From contig NZ_JACRWC010000119.1 of assembly GCF_014306095.1 (NCBI RefSeq), forward strand, positions 1 through 11,308: a DNA stretch of 11,308 bases, written 5' to 3'. This DNA is from Lentihominibacter faecis (GTDB lineage: Bacteria; Bacillota; Clostridia; Peptostreptococcales; Anaerovoracaceae). The position numbers were made by a program, and so were the translations under genes. The notes below the pieces were generated by a model, which saw nothing but the letters and a program-made list of their open reading frames with translations, had not been told where the DNA came from and ran no database searches. Of this stretch, positions 1 to 7,322 are shown in pieces; position 1 is the first letter of the stretch; every line of letters starts with the position of its first letter.

Positions 1-13
1 GTATAAGAGACAG
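1..13. other. Residual Tn5/Nextera mosaic-end adapter at contig edge
   Basis: The first 13 bases, GTATAAGAGACAG, are identical to the 3' 13 bases of the 19-base Tn5 mosaic end used in Nextera libraries (AGATGTGTATAAGAGACAG). A perfect 13-base match at exactly the first position is very unlikely by chance. These bases are most likely not genomic. Real sequence would begin at base 14, and the upstream operon was lost at the contig break. Confidence 0.9.
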
Positions 14-14
14 G

Positions 15-653
15 GCAAGATATTATGCAGACCAGGCACTGGGTATGCTGGAAACGATCGGCATGGTACCTGCACTGGAAGCATGTGACAAGATGCTCAA
101 GGCAGCAGAAGTAGATCTGTTATCTTATGAAAACGTAGGATCTACCCTGGTAACGATGTTCATCAAGGGAGATGTTGCTGCTGTAAAGTCTTCGATCAAG
201 GCAGGTGCAGAAGCCGCAGAAGCCATCGGTACATTAACAGCGACCGATGTCATTCCAAGACCGATCCGTCCGATCGGGGATGTAGTATCCATCTATGATG
301 TAGATACTCAGTGTGACGAAGAACTGCTGGAACCTGGCGCGATCAGAACAGAAGCTCTGGGCATGATCGAAACTTTCGGTATCGTATTCTGTATCGAAGC
401 AGCCGATGCAATGTGCAAGGCAGCTGATGTAGAAATGATCGGTTTTGAAAATACCGCATCCGGATATATCTCGGTGCTGGTAGAAGGAGATGTCGGAGCA
501 TGCAAGACTGCTGTTGCAGCAGGAATTAAAGCAGTAGAAGCGATCGGACATGAGGTTTACAGTTCCACGGTGATCGCAAGACCGCACGAAGGACTGAAGA
601 AGATCACATGTCAGTATTCGCTGGACAAGCTGCTTCCGTATCCGGCAGAATAA
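15..653 (+). CDS. Tandem BMC-domain shell protein (BMC-T), 5' end missing
   Basis: Shell trimer subunit of the microcompartment. Two BMC (PF00936) domains lie in tandem. The first opens with ALGMLETIGMVPALEACDKM and the second, about 100 residues on, with ALGMIETFGIVFCIEAADAM. Each continues into the usual strand and 'GDV' helix pattern (IKGDVAAVKSS, VEGDVGACKTA). An ATG lies at 45, but it falls inside the first beta strand of domain 1, so it is not the true start. The frame stays open leftward through codons reading ARYYADQ before hitting adapter sequence. If base 14 is the G of an ATG, the protein would start MARYYADQ and be missing only two bases; that is inference. Both domains follow canonical strand order, so this is not a circularly permuted type. 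No Fe-S type Cys loop is seen at either pore. About 47 bases separate it from the next gene. Confidence 0.9.
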   Translation, partial: ARYYADQALGMLETIGMVPALEACDKMLKAAEVDLLSYENVGSTLVTMFIKGDVAAVKSSIKAGAEAAEAIGTLTATDVIPRPIRPIGDVVSIYDVDTQCDEELLEPGAIRTEALGMIETFGIVFCIEAADAMCKAADVEMIGFENTASGYISVLVEGDVGACKTAVAAGIKAVEAIGHEVYSSTVIARPHEGLKKITCQYSLDKLLPYPAE

Positions 654-687
654 AAAATCTGGATATGATGACGAACTTATAAAGAAA

Positions 688-693
688 AGGAGA
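688..693 (+). promoter_or_regulatory. Ribosome binding site that fixes the dehydrogenase-like start
   Basis: AGGAGA lies 7 bases before the ATG at 701 but only 1 base before the in-frame ATG at 695. The spacing favours 701 as the true start of the aldehyde-dehydrogenase-like gene. Confidence 0.7.
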
Positions 694-700
694 GATGCAA

Positions 701-2191
701 ATGAAAGTGAATATCATTGATAACGATTTGCTATCGATCCAGGAAGCTCGTATCTTGGCTGAAAATGCATATGAAGCGCAGCAGAAACTGGCAACCTTCC
801 CGCAGGAGAAGCTGGACGAGATCGTTGAGGCTATGGCACAGGCGGCTTCGTCTCATGCGAAGGAACTGGCAGTGATGTCTGCAGAGGAAACAGATTACGG
901 CAAGTGGCAGGACAAGTTCATCAAGAACAGGTTTGCCTGTGAATACCTGCCGGCTCATCTGCGAAATATGCGGTGCGTAGGCGTTATCCGCACGGATCAG
1001 GAAAAACAGATCATGGATGTAGGAGTACCAATGGGTGTTTTAGTAAGCCTTTGCCCGGCGACAAGTCCTGTTTCCACGACCATATACACAGCGTTGATCG
1101 CTGTCAAGTCCGGCAATGGCGTTTTGTTTTCACCGCATCCAAGAGCGCAGAAATCCATTTCCAGAGTGCTGGACATTCTGATTCAGGCAGCCGAAGGCTG
1201 CGGACTCCCGGAAGGGGCGCTGGCATACCTTCATACCGTGACAAAAGCGGGCACGAAGGAACTGATGGAACATAAATGGACTTCTATGATCATGAACACA
1301 GGAGTTCCGGGCATGCTGGAAGATGCATATCATTCCGGAAAACCGGTGATCTATGGAGGAACAGGTAACGGACCGGCGTTCATCGAGCGAACGGCCGACA
1401 TCCATCAGGCAGTCCAGGATATCATAGCAAGCAAGACATTTGACAATGGCGTCGTGTCGGCAGCGGAACAGTCCGTTGTCGTGGACAGCTGCATTGCAGC
1501 AGAGGTAAGACTCGAATTTGAAGCAAGCGGAGCTTACTTCATGACAGAAGAAGAAGCAGAGCGTCTCGGAAAGCTCTTTTACTTTAAAGACGGCAGCGCC
1601 AATCCGGAACTGGCCGGAAAGGCGGCAGAAGATCTGGCTCGCTGGGCTAAGATCGATGTTCCAGCCGGGACGAAAGTACTGCTGGCAGAGCAGAAGTATG
1701 TATCGGAAAACAATCCGTACTCGAAAGAAAAACTTTGTCCAGTTCTCTCCTATTTCATCGAGGATGATTGGATGCATGCCTGCGAGAAATGTATCGAACT
1801 TCTGTTATCAGAGCGCCATGGACATACGCTGGTGATCCACTCTAAGGATCCTGACGTGATCCATCAGTTTGCAATCAAAAAACCGGTAGGAAGAATGCTG
1901 GTCAACACCCCGGCCGTATACGGCAGTATGGGAGCGACCACGAATCTGTTCCCGGCAATGACACTGGGAAGCGGTTCTGCCGGACAGGGCATTACCTCGG
2001 ATAACGTATCTCCGATGAATCTCATCTATGTGAGAAAAGTTGGATACGGTGTTCGCCGGATCGAAGATCTGGGCATGGGCGCGCCGGCCGATGCATCTGG
2101 ATGCAGAGGCGCAGCAGCAGATGAGGACAGCCTCAGAAAACTGCAGCGGCTGCTGGAGGACGCACTGGCAAGTATCAATAATCAGTTATAG
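701..2191 (+). CDS. Aldehyde dehydrogenase-fold protein lacking the catalytic Cys (CutF/PduP/EutE-like)
   Basis: A 496-residue homologue of the CoA-acylating aldehyde dehydrogenases of microcompartments and AdhE. In choline compartments these turn acetaldehyde into acetyl-CoA. Fold markers are clear: GVPMGV at 108-113, ALIAVKSGNGVLFSPHPRA at 131-149 (nucleotide-binding region), GMLEDAYHSGKP at 204-215 and AFIERTADI at 226-234. The active site is altered. The family motif around the nucleophile (FDNG-x-x-C-x-x-EQ in AdhE) reads FDNGVVSAAEQ here, with Ser253 in place of Cys. The oxyanion-hole Asn (TNP in AdhE) is Ser122 (TSP). The next Cys, 264, does not align with the nucleophile. The frame is intact and full length, and the C-terminus keeps a flexible linker plus amphipathic helix typical of cargo targeting. 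I infer a non-acylating or structural role. A true catalytic paralogue is expected elsewhere in the locus. Start 701 is chosen over 695 by ribosome-binding-site spacing. Confidence 0.9.
   Translation: MKVNIIDNDLLSIQEARILAENAYEAQQKLATFPQEKLDEIVEAMAQAASSHAKELAVMSAEETDYGKWQDKFIKNRFACEYLPAHLRNMRCVGVIRTDQEKQIMDVGVPMGVLVSLCPATSPVSTTIYTALIAVKSGNGVLFSPHPRAQKSISRVLDILIQAAEGCGLPEGALAYLHTVTKAGTKELMEHKWTSMIMNTGVPGMLEDAYHSGKPVIYGGTGNGPAFIERTADIHQAVQDIIASKTFDNGVVSAAEQSVVVDSCIAAEVRLEFEASGAYFMTEEEAERLGKLFYFKDGSANPELAGKAAEDLARWAKIDVPAGTKVLLAEQKYVSENNPYSKEKLCPVLSYFIEDDWMHACEKCIELLLSERHGHTLVIHSKDPDVIHQFAIKKPVGRMLVNTPAVYGSMGATTNLFPAMTLGSGSAGQGITSDNVSPMNLIYVRKVGYGVRRIEDLGMGAPADASGCRGAAADEDSLRKLQRLLEDALASINNQL
2120..2188 (+). 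other. Probable C-terminal encapsulation peptide of the dehydrogenase-like protein
   Basis: Residues 474-496 (DEDSLRKLQRLL followed by EDALASINNQL) form a predicted amphipathic helix. They follow a Gly/Ala-rich linker at about 458-473 (GMGAPADASGCRGAAA). In GRM-type aldehyde dehydrogenases the targeting helix is known to sit at the C-terminus. The helix and its function are inferred from residue pattern only. Confidence 0.65.
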
Positions 2192-2213
2192 CTAATTCGT
2201 TTCGATAGAGAAA

Positions 2214-2219
2214 GAGAGG
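2214..2219 (+). promoter_or_regulatory. Ribosome binding site supporting the TTG start of cutC
   Basis: GAGAGG lies 8 bases upstream of the TTG at 2228. The next in-frame ATG is at codon 17, inside the putative targeting region. The TTG start preserves the N-terminal helix [13 protein letters not shown] and is well spaced, so it is preferred. Confidence 0.65.
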
Positions 2220-2227
2220 TAATAGAT

Positions 2228-2389
2228 TTGGATATTCGTGAATTTTCAAATAAGATTGCAGAAGCAACGAAAAACATGTCTGATGAAGAACGCACTTCTC
2301 TGATGAAAATGTTTGAATCCGTTTCTGGAGACATTTCCACAGTAACACCGGCACAGGCTCAGCCGGCACCTGCTCCTGCAGGAAGCCAT
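2228..2389 (+). other. N-terminal encapsulation peptide and Pro/Ala linker of CutC
   Basis: Residues 1-14 ([14 protein letters not shown]) and about 17-33 ([17 protein letters not shown]) look like short amphipathic helices. They are followed by a low-complexity Pro/Ala/Gln linker ([13 protein letters not shown], 40-52) before the catalytic domain. This is the architecture of microcompartment cargo-targeting peptides. The assignment rests on pattern and context. Confidence 0.7.
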
Positions 2390-4831
2390 GAGCATCCGGC
2401 TTACTACTCCTCCATCGCTGCAGCAACCACTCAGGTTGACGAAGATGGAGTTCCAGTAGGCCCGACAGAGCGTCTGGTAAGACTGAAAGAGAATTTCTTA
2501 AAGCAGGTTCCGTCCATTACGACTCACAGAGCACGTGCGGTAACGAAGATCACCAAGGAAAACCCTGGTATGCCGAAGATCGAACTTCGTGCAAAGTGCT
2601 TCCGTTACTGCTGTGAAACTGCTCCTCTGGTGATCCAGGACAACGAACTGATCGTCGGAGCACCGAACGGCGCACCGCGTGCAGGAGCATTTTCTCCTGA
2701 TATCGCATGGAGATGGATGGTGGATGAAATCGACACTATCGGCAGCCGTCCGCAGGATCCGTTCTACATCTCTGATGAAGACAAGAGAGTCATGAGAGAT
2801 GAACTGTTCCCGTTCTGGGAAGGCAAATCCGTTGACGAATACTGCGAAAGCCAGTATCGTGAAGCCGGCGTATGGGAACTGTCCGGCGAATCCTTCGTTT
2901 CCGACTGTTCTTACCACGCAGTAAACGGCGGTGGAGACTCCAACCCTGGATATGACGTGATCCTGATGAAGAAGGGCATGCTTGACATCCAGAATGAAGC
3001 CAAGGAACACCTGGCAATGCTGGACTACGAAAACCCGGATGATCTGGACAAGATCTATTTCTATAAATCCGTTATTGACACGACAGAAGGTGTTATGGCT
3101 TATGCACGCCGTATGTCTCAGTATGCTGCTGAGCTGGCTGCAAAGGAAACAAATCCGCAGAGAAAAGAAGAACTGCTGAAGATCTCTGAAGTCAATGCAA
3201 AGGTACCGGCTCACAAACCGGACACTTTCTGGGAAGCGATCCAGGCTGTATGGACCATTGAGTCCCTGCTGCCGGTAGAAGAAAACCAGACTGGTATGTC
3301 CATCGGTCGTGTTGACCAGTACATGTACCCTTACTACAAGGCTGATCTGGACGCTGGACGCATGAACAACTTCCAGGCATTTGAACTGGCTGGATGGATG
3401 CTGATCAAGATGTCTGAAATGATGTGGATCACAAGTGAAGGCGGTTCCAAGTTCTTCGCAGGATATCAGCCGTTCGTAAACATGTGCGTAGGCGGTCTGA
3501 CTCGTGACGGCAGAGATGCTACAAACGAACTGACTTACCTGCTAATGGATGCTGTAAGACACGTAAAGATCTACCAGCCATCTCTGGCATGTCGTATCAA
3601 CAACAAGTCGCCTCAGAAGTACATGAGGAAGATTGTAGACGTAGTTCGTTCCGGTATGGGATTCCCTGCATGTCACTTCGACGATACTCACATCAAGATG
3701 ATGCTGGCAAAGGGCGTTTCCATCGAAGATGCGAGAGACTACTGCCTGATGGGATGCGTAGAACCGCAGAAGGCAGGAAGACTGTATCAGTGGACTTCCA
3801 CTGCTTACACGCAGTGGCCGATCTGTATCGAACTGGTACTGAACCATGGTGTTCCACTCTGGTACGGCAAGCAGGTCACTCCTGATCTTGGAGACCTGGA
3901 TCAGTATCTGACATATGATCAGTTTGATGCAGCTGTTAAGGAACAGATCAAGTACATCACCAAGTGGACTGCTGTAGCAACAGTAATTTCCCAGCGTGTA
4001 CACAGAGATCTGGCACCGAAGCCGCTGATGTCCATCATGTACGAAGGCTGCATGGAAAAGGGTAAGGACGTATCTTCCGGCGGTGCGATGTACAACTTCG
4101 GACCTGGTGTTGTATGGTCTGGTCTGGCAACTTATACAGATGCTATGGCAGCCATCAAGAAACTGGTATTCGATGATAAGAAATACACACTGAAGCAGCT
4201 GAACGAAGCTCTGAAGGCTGACTTCGAAGGATATGATCAGATCAAGGCAGACTGCCTGGCTGCTCCGAAATATGGTAATGATGATGATTACGCAGACCTG
4301 ATCGCAGCAGATCTGATCAACTTTACAGAAATGGAACACAGACAGTACAAGACTCTGTACTCCGTACTGAGCCATGGTACACTTTCCATTTCCAACAATA
4401 CTCCGTTTGGACAGCTGACTGGTGCATCCGCAGGCGGACGTAAGGCATGGACTCCGTTATCCGACGGTATCAGCCCGACGCAGGGTGCTGACTTCAAGGG
4501 TCCTACAGCGATCATCAAGTCTGTAGCAAAACTGGCCAACGACAACATGAACATTGGTATGGTACACAACTTCAAGCTGATGGCAGGACTGCTGGATACA
4601 CCGGAAGGTGAAAACGGCATCATCACACTGCTGCGTACAGCATGTGCATTCGGAAACGGCGAAATGCAGTTCAACTACATGGACAACAAAACGCTGATCG
4701 ATGCACAGAAGCATCCTGAAAACTACAAGGATCTGGTTGTCCGCGTAGCAGGTTACAGCGCATTCTTCACAGAACTGTGCAAGGACGTACAGGATGAAAT
4801 CATCAGCAGAACGACGCTGACCAAGTTCTAA
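2228..4831 (+). CDS. cutC: Choline trimethylamine-lyase, glycyl radical enzyme CutC
   Basis: Cleaves choline to trimethylamine and acetaldehyde by glycyl-radical chemistry inside the microcompartment. It has 867 residues. Family motifs are the radical-site loop RVAGYSA (Gly842) and the thiyl loop GCVEPQ (Cys510, Glu512). The choline-specific residues known from Desulfovibrio alaskensis CutC (Tyr208, Asp216, Phe395, Cys489, Glu491, Thr502, Tyr506, Gly821, recalled from memory) all recur here at exactly +21: Tyr229, Asp237, Phe416, Cys510, Glu512, Thr523, Tyr527 and Gly842. That constant offset argues against a diol dehydratase or pyruvate formate-lyase. It also implies that the extra 21 residues lie at the N-terminus. 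Residues 1-33 form a helical targeting segment, followed by a Pro/Ala-rich linker to about 54. There is no large N-terminal fusion as in the enterobacterial type II enzyme. The start is TTG. The activase gene follows after 32 bases. Confidence 0.97.
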   Translation: MDIREFSNKIAEATKNMSDEERTSLMKMFESVSGDISTVTPAQAQPAPAPAGSHEHPAYYSSIAAATTQVDEDGVPVGPTERLVRLKENFLKQVPSITTHRARAVTKITKENPGMPKIELRAKCFRYCCETAPLVIQDNELIVGAPNGAPRAGAFSPDIAWRWMVDEIDTIGSRPQDPFYISDEDKRVMRDELFPFWEGKSVDEYCESQYREAGVWELSGESFVSDCSYHAVNGGGDSNPGYDVILMKKGMLDIQNEAKEHLAMLDYENPDDLDKIYFYKSVIDTTEGVMAYARRMSQYAAELAAKETNPQRKEELLKISEVNAKVPAHKPDTFWEAIQAVWTIESLLPVEENQTGMSIGRVDQYMYPYYKADLDAGRMNNFQAFELAGWMLIKMSEMMWITSEGGSKFFAGYQPFVNMCVGGLTRDGRDATNELTYLLMDAVRHVKIYQPSLACRINNKSPQKYMRKIVDVVRSGMGFPACHFDDTHIKMMLAKGVSIEDARDYCLMGCVEPQKAGRLYQWTSTAYTQWPICIELVLNHGVPLWYGKQVTPDLGDLDQYLTYDQFDAAVKEQIKYITKWTAVATVISQRVHRDLAPKPLMSIMYEGCMEKGKDVSSGGAMYNFGPGVVWSGLATYTDAMAAIKKLVFDDKKYTLKQLNEALKADFEGYDQIKADCLAAPKYGNDDDYADLIAADLINFTEMEHRQYKTLYSVLSHGTLSISNNTPFGQLTGASAGGRKAWTPLSDGISPTQGADFKGPTAIIKSVAKLANDNMNIGMVHNFKLMAGLLDTPEGENGIITLLRTACAFGNGEMQFNYMDNKTLIDAQKHPENYKDLVVRVAGYSAFFTELCKDVQDEIISRTTLTKF

Positions 4832-4863
4832 ATCAGGATTTTATCCACAGACGGGAGAATAAA

Positions 4864-5808
4864 ATGGGCGATAATAACGTAATCGAAAGAAAAGCGTTTA
4901 TATTCAACAAGCAGAAATACAATATGTATGATGGACCGGGCGTAAGAACTTTGGTTTTCTTTAAGGGATGTCCGCTTCGCTGTAAGTGGTGTTCGAATCC
5001 GGAGGGACTGGAACGGAAATATCAGATCATGTTTAAACCGACGACATGCGTGAGCTGCGGCTCGTGCGTTCCCGTTTGTCCACAGAAGATCCATAGTATA
5101 TCCTCTTCAGGAGAGCATATCATCGATCGCAGCATCGACTGCATCGGATGCGGTCAGTGTGTGGAAGCTTGCATTCCGGATGCTTTGAAAATAGCCGGAG
5201 AGCAGGTTCCGATCTCAGAGCTTCTCGAGTATGTAGAGCAGGACAGAGCGTTTTACGATCAGTCCGGCGGCGGCGTGACTCTAGGTGGCGGTGAAGTGAC
5301 TTCCCAGCCGGAAGCGGCCATCAATCTGCTGCAGGCATGCAAGCAGGAAGGTCTGCATACGGCTATTGAGACGTGCGGATATACGAAAAAGGAAACGATC
5401 CTTCGCTTTGCGGAATATGTCGATCTTTTCCTCTTCGATCTGAAGCACATCGATCCGGACAGACACTTTGAGCTGACAGGAGTTCGCAACGAGATGATCC
5501 TTGAAAATCTGGAAGAACTGATCATGAAGAGAAATCATGTAAAGGTCCGGATGCCTATGCTCAAGGGGATAAACGACAGCGAAGCTGAAATCAGAGGAGT
5601 CATAGAATTCCTCAAACCATTTAGAGAATTCAAGAATTTTGAAGGTATCGATCTTCTTCCGTATCACAAGCTGGGCGTAAATAAATACGTGCAGCTGGGA
5701 ATGGATTACCCGATAGAGGGCGACCCGAGCCTGGATGATGCGGATCTGGATCGGATCGAGGGTTGGATCAGGGAATACGATTTCCCGGTTTCCGTTATAA
5801 GACATTAA
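4864..5808 (+). CDS. cutD: Choline TMA-lyase activating enzyme, radical SAM protein CutD
   Basis: Installs the glycyl radical on CutC (expected at Gly842) using S-adenosylmethionine and a reduced [4Fe-4S] cluster. It has 314 residues. The radical-SAM motif CX3CX2C is Cys36, Cys40 and Cys43 (GCPLRCKWC), preceded by YDGPGVRT, typical of glycyl radical activases. Two inserted ferredoxin-like CX2CX2CX3C motifs follow: Cys62/65/68/72 and Cys93/96/99/103. This is the class of activase with auxiliary clusters that serves CutC, glycerol dehydratase and HPAD-type enzymes. GGGE at 141-144 matches the SAM-binding GGE motif. The ATG at 4864 has GGGAGA 6 bases upstream. It sits directly after cutC, so its partner is not in doubt. 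The external electron donor for the SAM cluster is unknown; see the PduS/PduT pair downstream. Confidence 0.96.
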   Translation: MGDNNVIERKAFIFNKQKYNMYDGPGVRTLVFFKGCPLRCKWCSNPEGLERKYQIMFKPTTCVSCGSCVPVCPQKIHSISSSGEHIIDRSIDCIGCGQCVEACIPDALKIAGEQVPISELLEYVEQDRAFYDQSGGGVTLGGGEVTSQPEAAINLLQACKQEGLHTAIETCGYTKKETILRFAEYVDLFLFDLKHIDPDRHFELTGVRNEMILENLEELIMKRNHVKVRMPMLKGINDSEAEIRGVIEFLKPFREFKNFEGIDLLPYHKLGVNKYVQLGMDYPIEGDPSLDDADLDRIEGWIREYDFPVSVIRH

Positions 5809-5830
5809 GCAGTAAGAAAGGTGATGCCGA

Positions 5831-6184
5831 ATGGGAATCATGAATGAAAAACCGATGGAACGAATCATACAGGAGTCGGTTCCGGGCAAACAGGTGACCA
5901 TCGCGCATGTGATCGCATCGCCGATGTTCGACATCTACGAACGTCTTGGAATCGATGATAAAGGCGCCATCGGTATTCTGACACTATCACCATACGAGAC
6001 AGCCATAATTGCTGCTGATATCGCAACGAAGAAAGCGGATGTAGAAATCGGATTTCTCGATCGTTTCACAGGGTCCGTCGTGATCTCCGGTGATGTGCAA
6101 AGCGTGGAGACGGCACTGAAAGCCGTAACCGATACACTTTGCAACGAACTGGACTTTACGACAGTACCGATTACGAGGACATGA
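5831..6184 (+). CDS. eutS: EutS/PduU-type circularly permuted BMC-H shell protein
   Basis: A 117-residue shell hexamer subunit of the circularly permuted type. It begins [20 protein letters not shown] (residues 10-29), nearly the same as the N-terminal barrel strand region of enterobacterial EutS ([20 protein letters not shown]). It then carries the permuted BMC core [20 protein letters not shown] and [19 protein letters not shown]. Length is close to the family's 110-116. AAAGGTG lies 7 bases before the ATG. Its stop codon overlaps the start of the EutP-like gene (ATGA), which implies translational coupling. In ethanolamine and propanediol compartments this type forms hexamers whose pore is plugged by a small beta barrel. 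The role here is inferred to be the same. Confidence 0.93.
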   Translation: MGIMNEKPMERIIQESVPGKQVTIAHVIASPMFDIYERLGIDDKGAIGILTLSPYETAIIAADIATKKADVEIGFLDRFTGSVVISGDVQSVETALKAVTDTLCNELDFTTVPITRT

Positions 6185-6639
6185 GAAAAAAGCGCATTAT
6201 GGTGATAGGACCCAAGGGATGTGGTAAAACGACCCTTGTCAATTCCATCAACGACTACGACGGTCCGCTGCGGAGGACACAGGATACGATATACGGCTTG
6301 GAAACCATCGACGTTCCCAGCGCATATATCGAGAATGCCTGGATGTACAAGCATATGATCGCACTGGCGCAGGACGCCTGGTGTATCCTGCTTCTTATAG
6401 ATCAGTCCAGAACGGCAGAGGTTTATTCCCACGGATTTGCCCGCGCATTTCACTGTCCGGTCATAGGGGTCATAAGCAAATGTGATCTGATGCCGGAGAA
6501 CAGAGAGATCTGCGAGCGCCAGCTGGAAAAGACCGGTGTAAGACAGCCGTACTTCGCAGTAAGTGTGCCGGAGGGAACCGGCGTTGAGGAATTGAAACGT
6601 TATTTATTAGAGTTAAAAGAAAGGAAAGGGCTTACATGA
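6181..6639 (+). CDS. eutP: EutP/PduV-family GTPase-like protein
   Basis: A small P-loop protein of 152 residues. Walker A is GPKGCGKT (10-17). The G3 region reads [10 protein letters not shown] where enterobacterial EutP has IDTPGEYLEN, so the motif's Gly is Ser. The G4-like motif is SKCDL (99-103), equivalent to TKAD in EutP. EutP of Salmonella has been reported to have acetate kinase activity, and PduV associates with the shell surface. Either role, or both, is possible here. The ATG at 6181 overlaps the upstream stop and is preferred to an in-frame TTG at 6139. The 6139 start would add residues before the first beta strand and lacks support. GAGGA lies just 1 base before 6181, so initiation probably depends on coupling with the upstream gene. 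It overlaps the next gene by 4 bases. Confidence 0.88.
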   Translation: MRKKRIMVIGPKGCGKTTLVNSINDYDGPLRRTQDTIYGLETIDVPSAYIENAWMYKHMIALAQDAWCILLLIDQSRTAEVYSHGFARAFHCPVIGVISKCDLMPENREICERQLEKTGVRQPYFAVSVPEGTGVEELKRYLLELKERKGLT

Positions 6640-7322
6640 AGTTCATAACGGAAGAAGACTTAAGGGACTTATATAAGAAACAGCCCTTTACGGACTACGA
6701 CCTGAAGGAGGGGGAACGGCTGACGCCGGGAGCCAGACAGTTTCTGGTAGACAGGGGCGTCGATATGTATGACCGCAATGACCCGATGGCTGTGCTTGAC
6801 GCACAGAAAAAGGAAAAGGCCAAAGCGGCTCAGGCAGCTAAGACGGAATCCTCTTCCGGATGCAGGAATGGGAAAAAGCTTTGCAGCAGGATGAAAGCGC
6901 TGCATTCTCTTTTCCTCCTGACAGCAAGAGACCTGCTGGATACGGATCTGTGCCTTTCTCAGCAGCTGACGGGGCTCTCCCGGCAGTTTGCCGCACTCGG
7001 AAGTGTATCTGAGGGAAAATGTGAGGCTGTGGGACTTGTGTGCAATGCATGTACCGGGATGAACGGGGAAAACTTTTCCCAGTGCATCGGCGACTGTTTT
7101 GAGATCACTGAGTTTCACATGCAGATGCCAAAGGGCAGAGAGATGCTCTTGCTGGACAGACTGCGCAGCGAACTGGAATGTTTCAGTCTCGATGCACAGG
7201 AACTGATCGCAGATGAGAAGCTGTGTCAGACTCTGGAAGCCAGACTCAACGAGATCATCAATACGATATCGCAGATGATATGCGGTGCGATGGGAGGTAA
7301 AGAATGTCAGAGAAAAGCGTAG
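6636..7322 (+). CDS. EutT-like protein with eroded adenosyltransferase motifs
   Basis: 228 residues. The N-terminal region [11 protein letters not shown]...ERLTPGARQFL resembles the N-terminal domain of EutT (DFITEAWLRAN...SRLTPSARELL). The C-terminal helical half aligns by eye with EutT, best at KGREMLLLDRLRSELE (EutT: HGRDAALLNLLRTKVRETE). EutT is a cobalamin adenosyltransferase, but key features are missing. I find no MRAD-type corrinoid-site motif, the RxxxRxTE pattern is RSELE, and the HX11CCX2C metal motif is absent. Other Cys residues cluster around C-NAC-...-SQC-IGDC mid-protein. A Lys/Ala-rich linker (about 55-70) joins the halves. Since CutC needs no cobalamin, I infer a repurposed scaffold or a ligand-binding protein. 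It starts inside the EutP stop (ATGA) and overlaps eutJ by 19 bases. Confidence is for the homology, not for enzyme activity. Confidence 0.7.
   Translation: MKFITEEDLRDLYKKQPFTDYDLKEGERLTPGARQFLVDRGVDMYDRNDPMAVLDAQKKEKAKAAQAAKTESSSGCRNGKKLCSRMKALHSLFLLTARDLLDTDLCLSQQLTGLSRQFAALGSVSEGKCEAVGLVCNACTGMNGENFSQCIGDCFEITEFHMQMPKGREMLLLDRLRSELECFSLDAQELIADEKLCQTLEARLNEIINTISQMICGAMGGKECQRKA

Noticed and set aside
45..653. Taking the ATG at 45 as the true start of the first shell gene.
   Set aside because: It would delete the first strand residues (DQALG) of the BMC domain, while the frame continues open to the left as ARYYADQALG. The gene is instead truncated by the contig edge.
3542..4375. A long open frame on the minus strand opposite cutC (277 codons).
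   Set aside because: It lies entirely inside the strongly supported cutC, has no recognisable domain or good ribosome binding site, and has Ser/Cys/Leu/Ile-rich composition typical of antisense shadow frames. The same reasoning removes the minus-strand frames at 1130-1777, 2498-3214, 5281-5934 and 6669-7481.
2228..4831. The glycyl radical enzyme as a B12-independent propanediol or glycerol dehydratase.
   Set aside because: All choline-site residues match CutC at a constant offset, including Asp237, Phe416, Thr523 and Tyr527. The linked activase and shell genes are those of a choline-type GRM1 locus.
6139..6180. A TTG start at 6139 for the EutP-like protein.
   Set aside because: EutP proteins begin a few residues before the first beta strand, which fits the ATG at 6181 overlapping the upstream stop. 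The extra 14 residues resemble nothing in the family.
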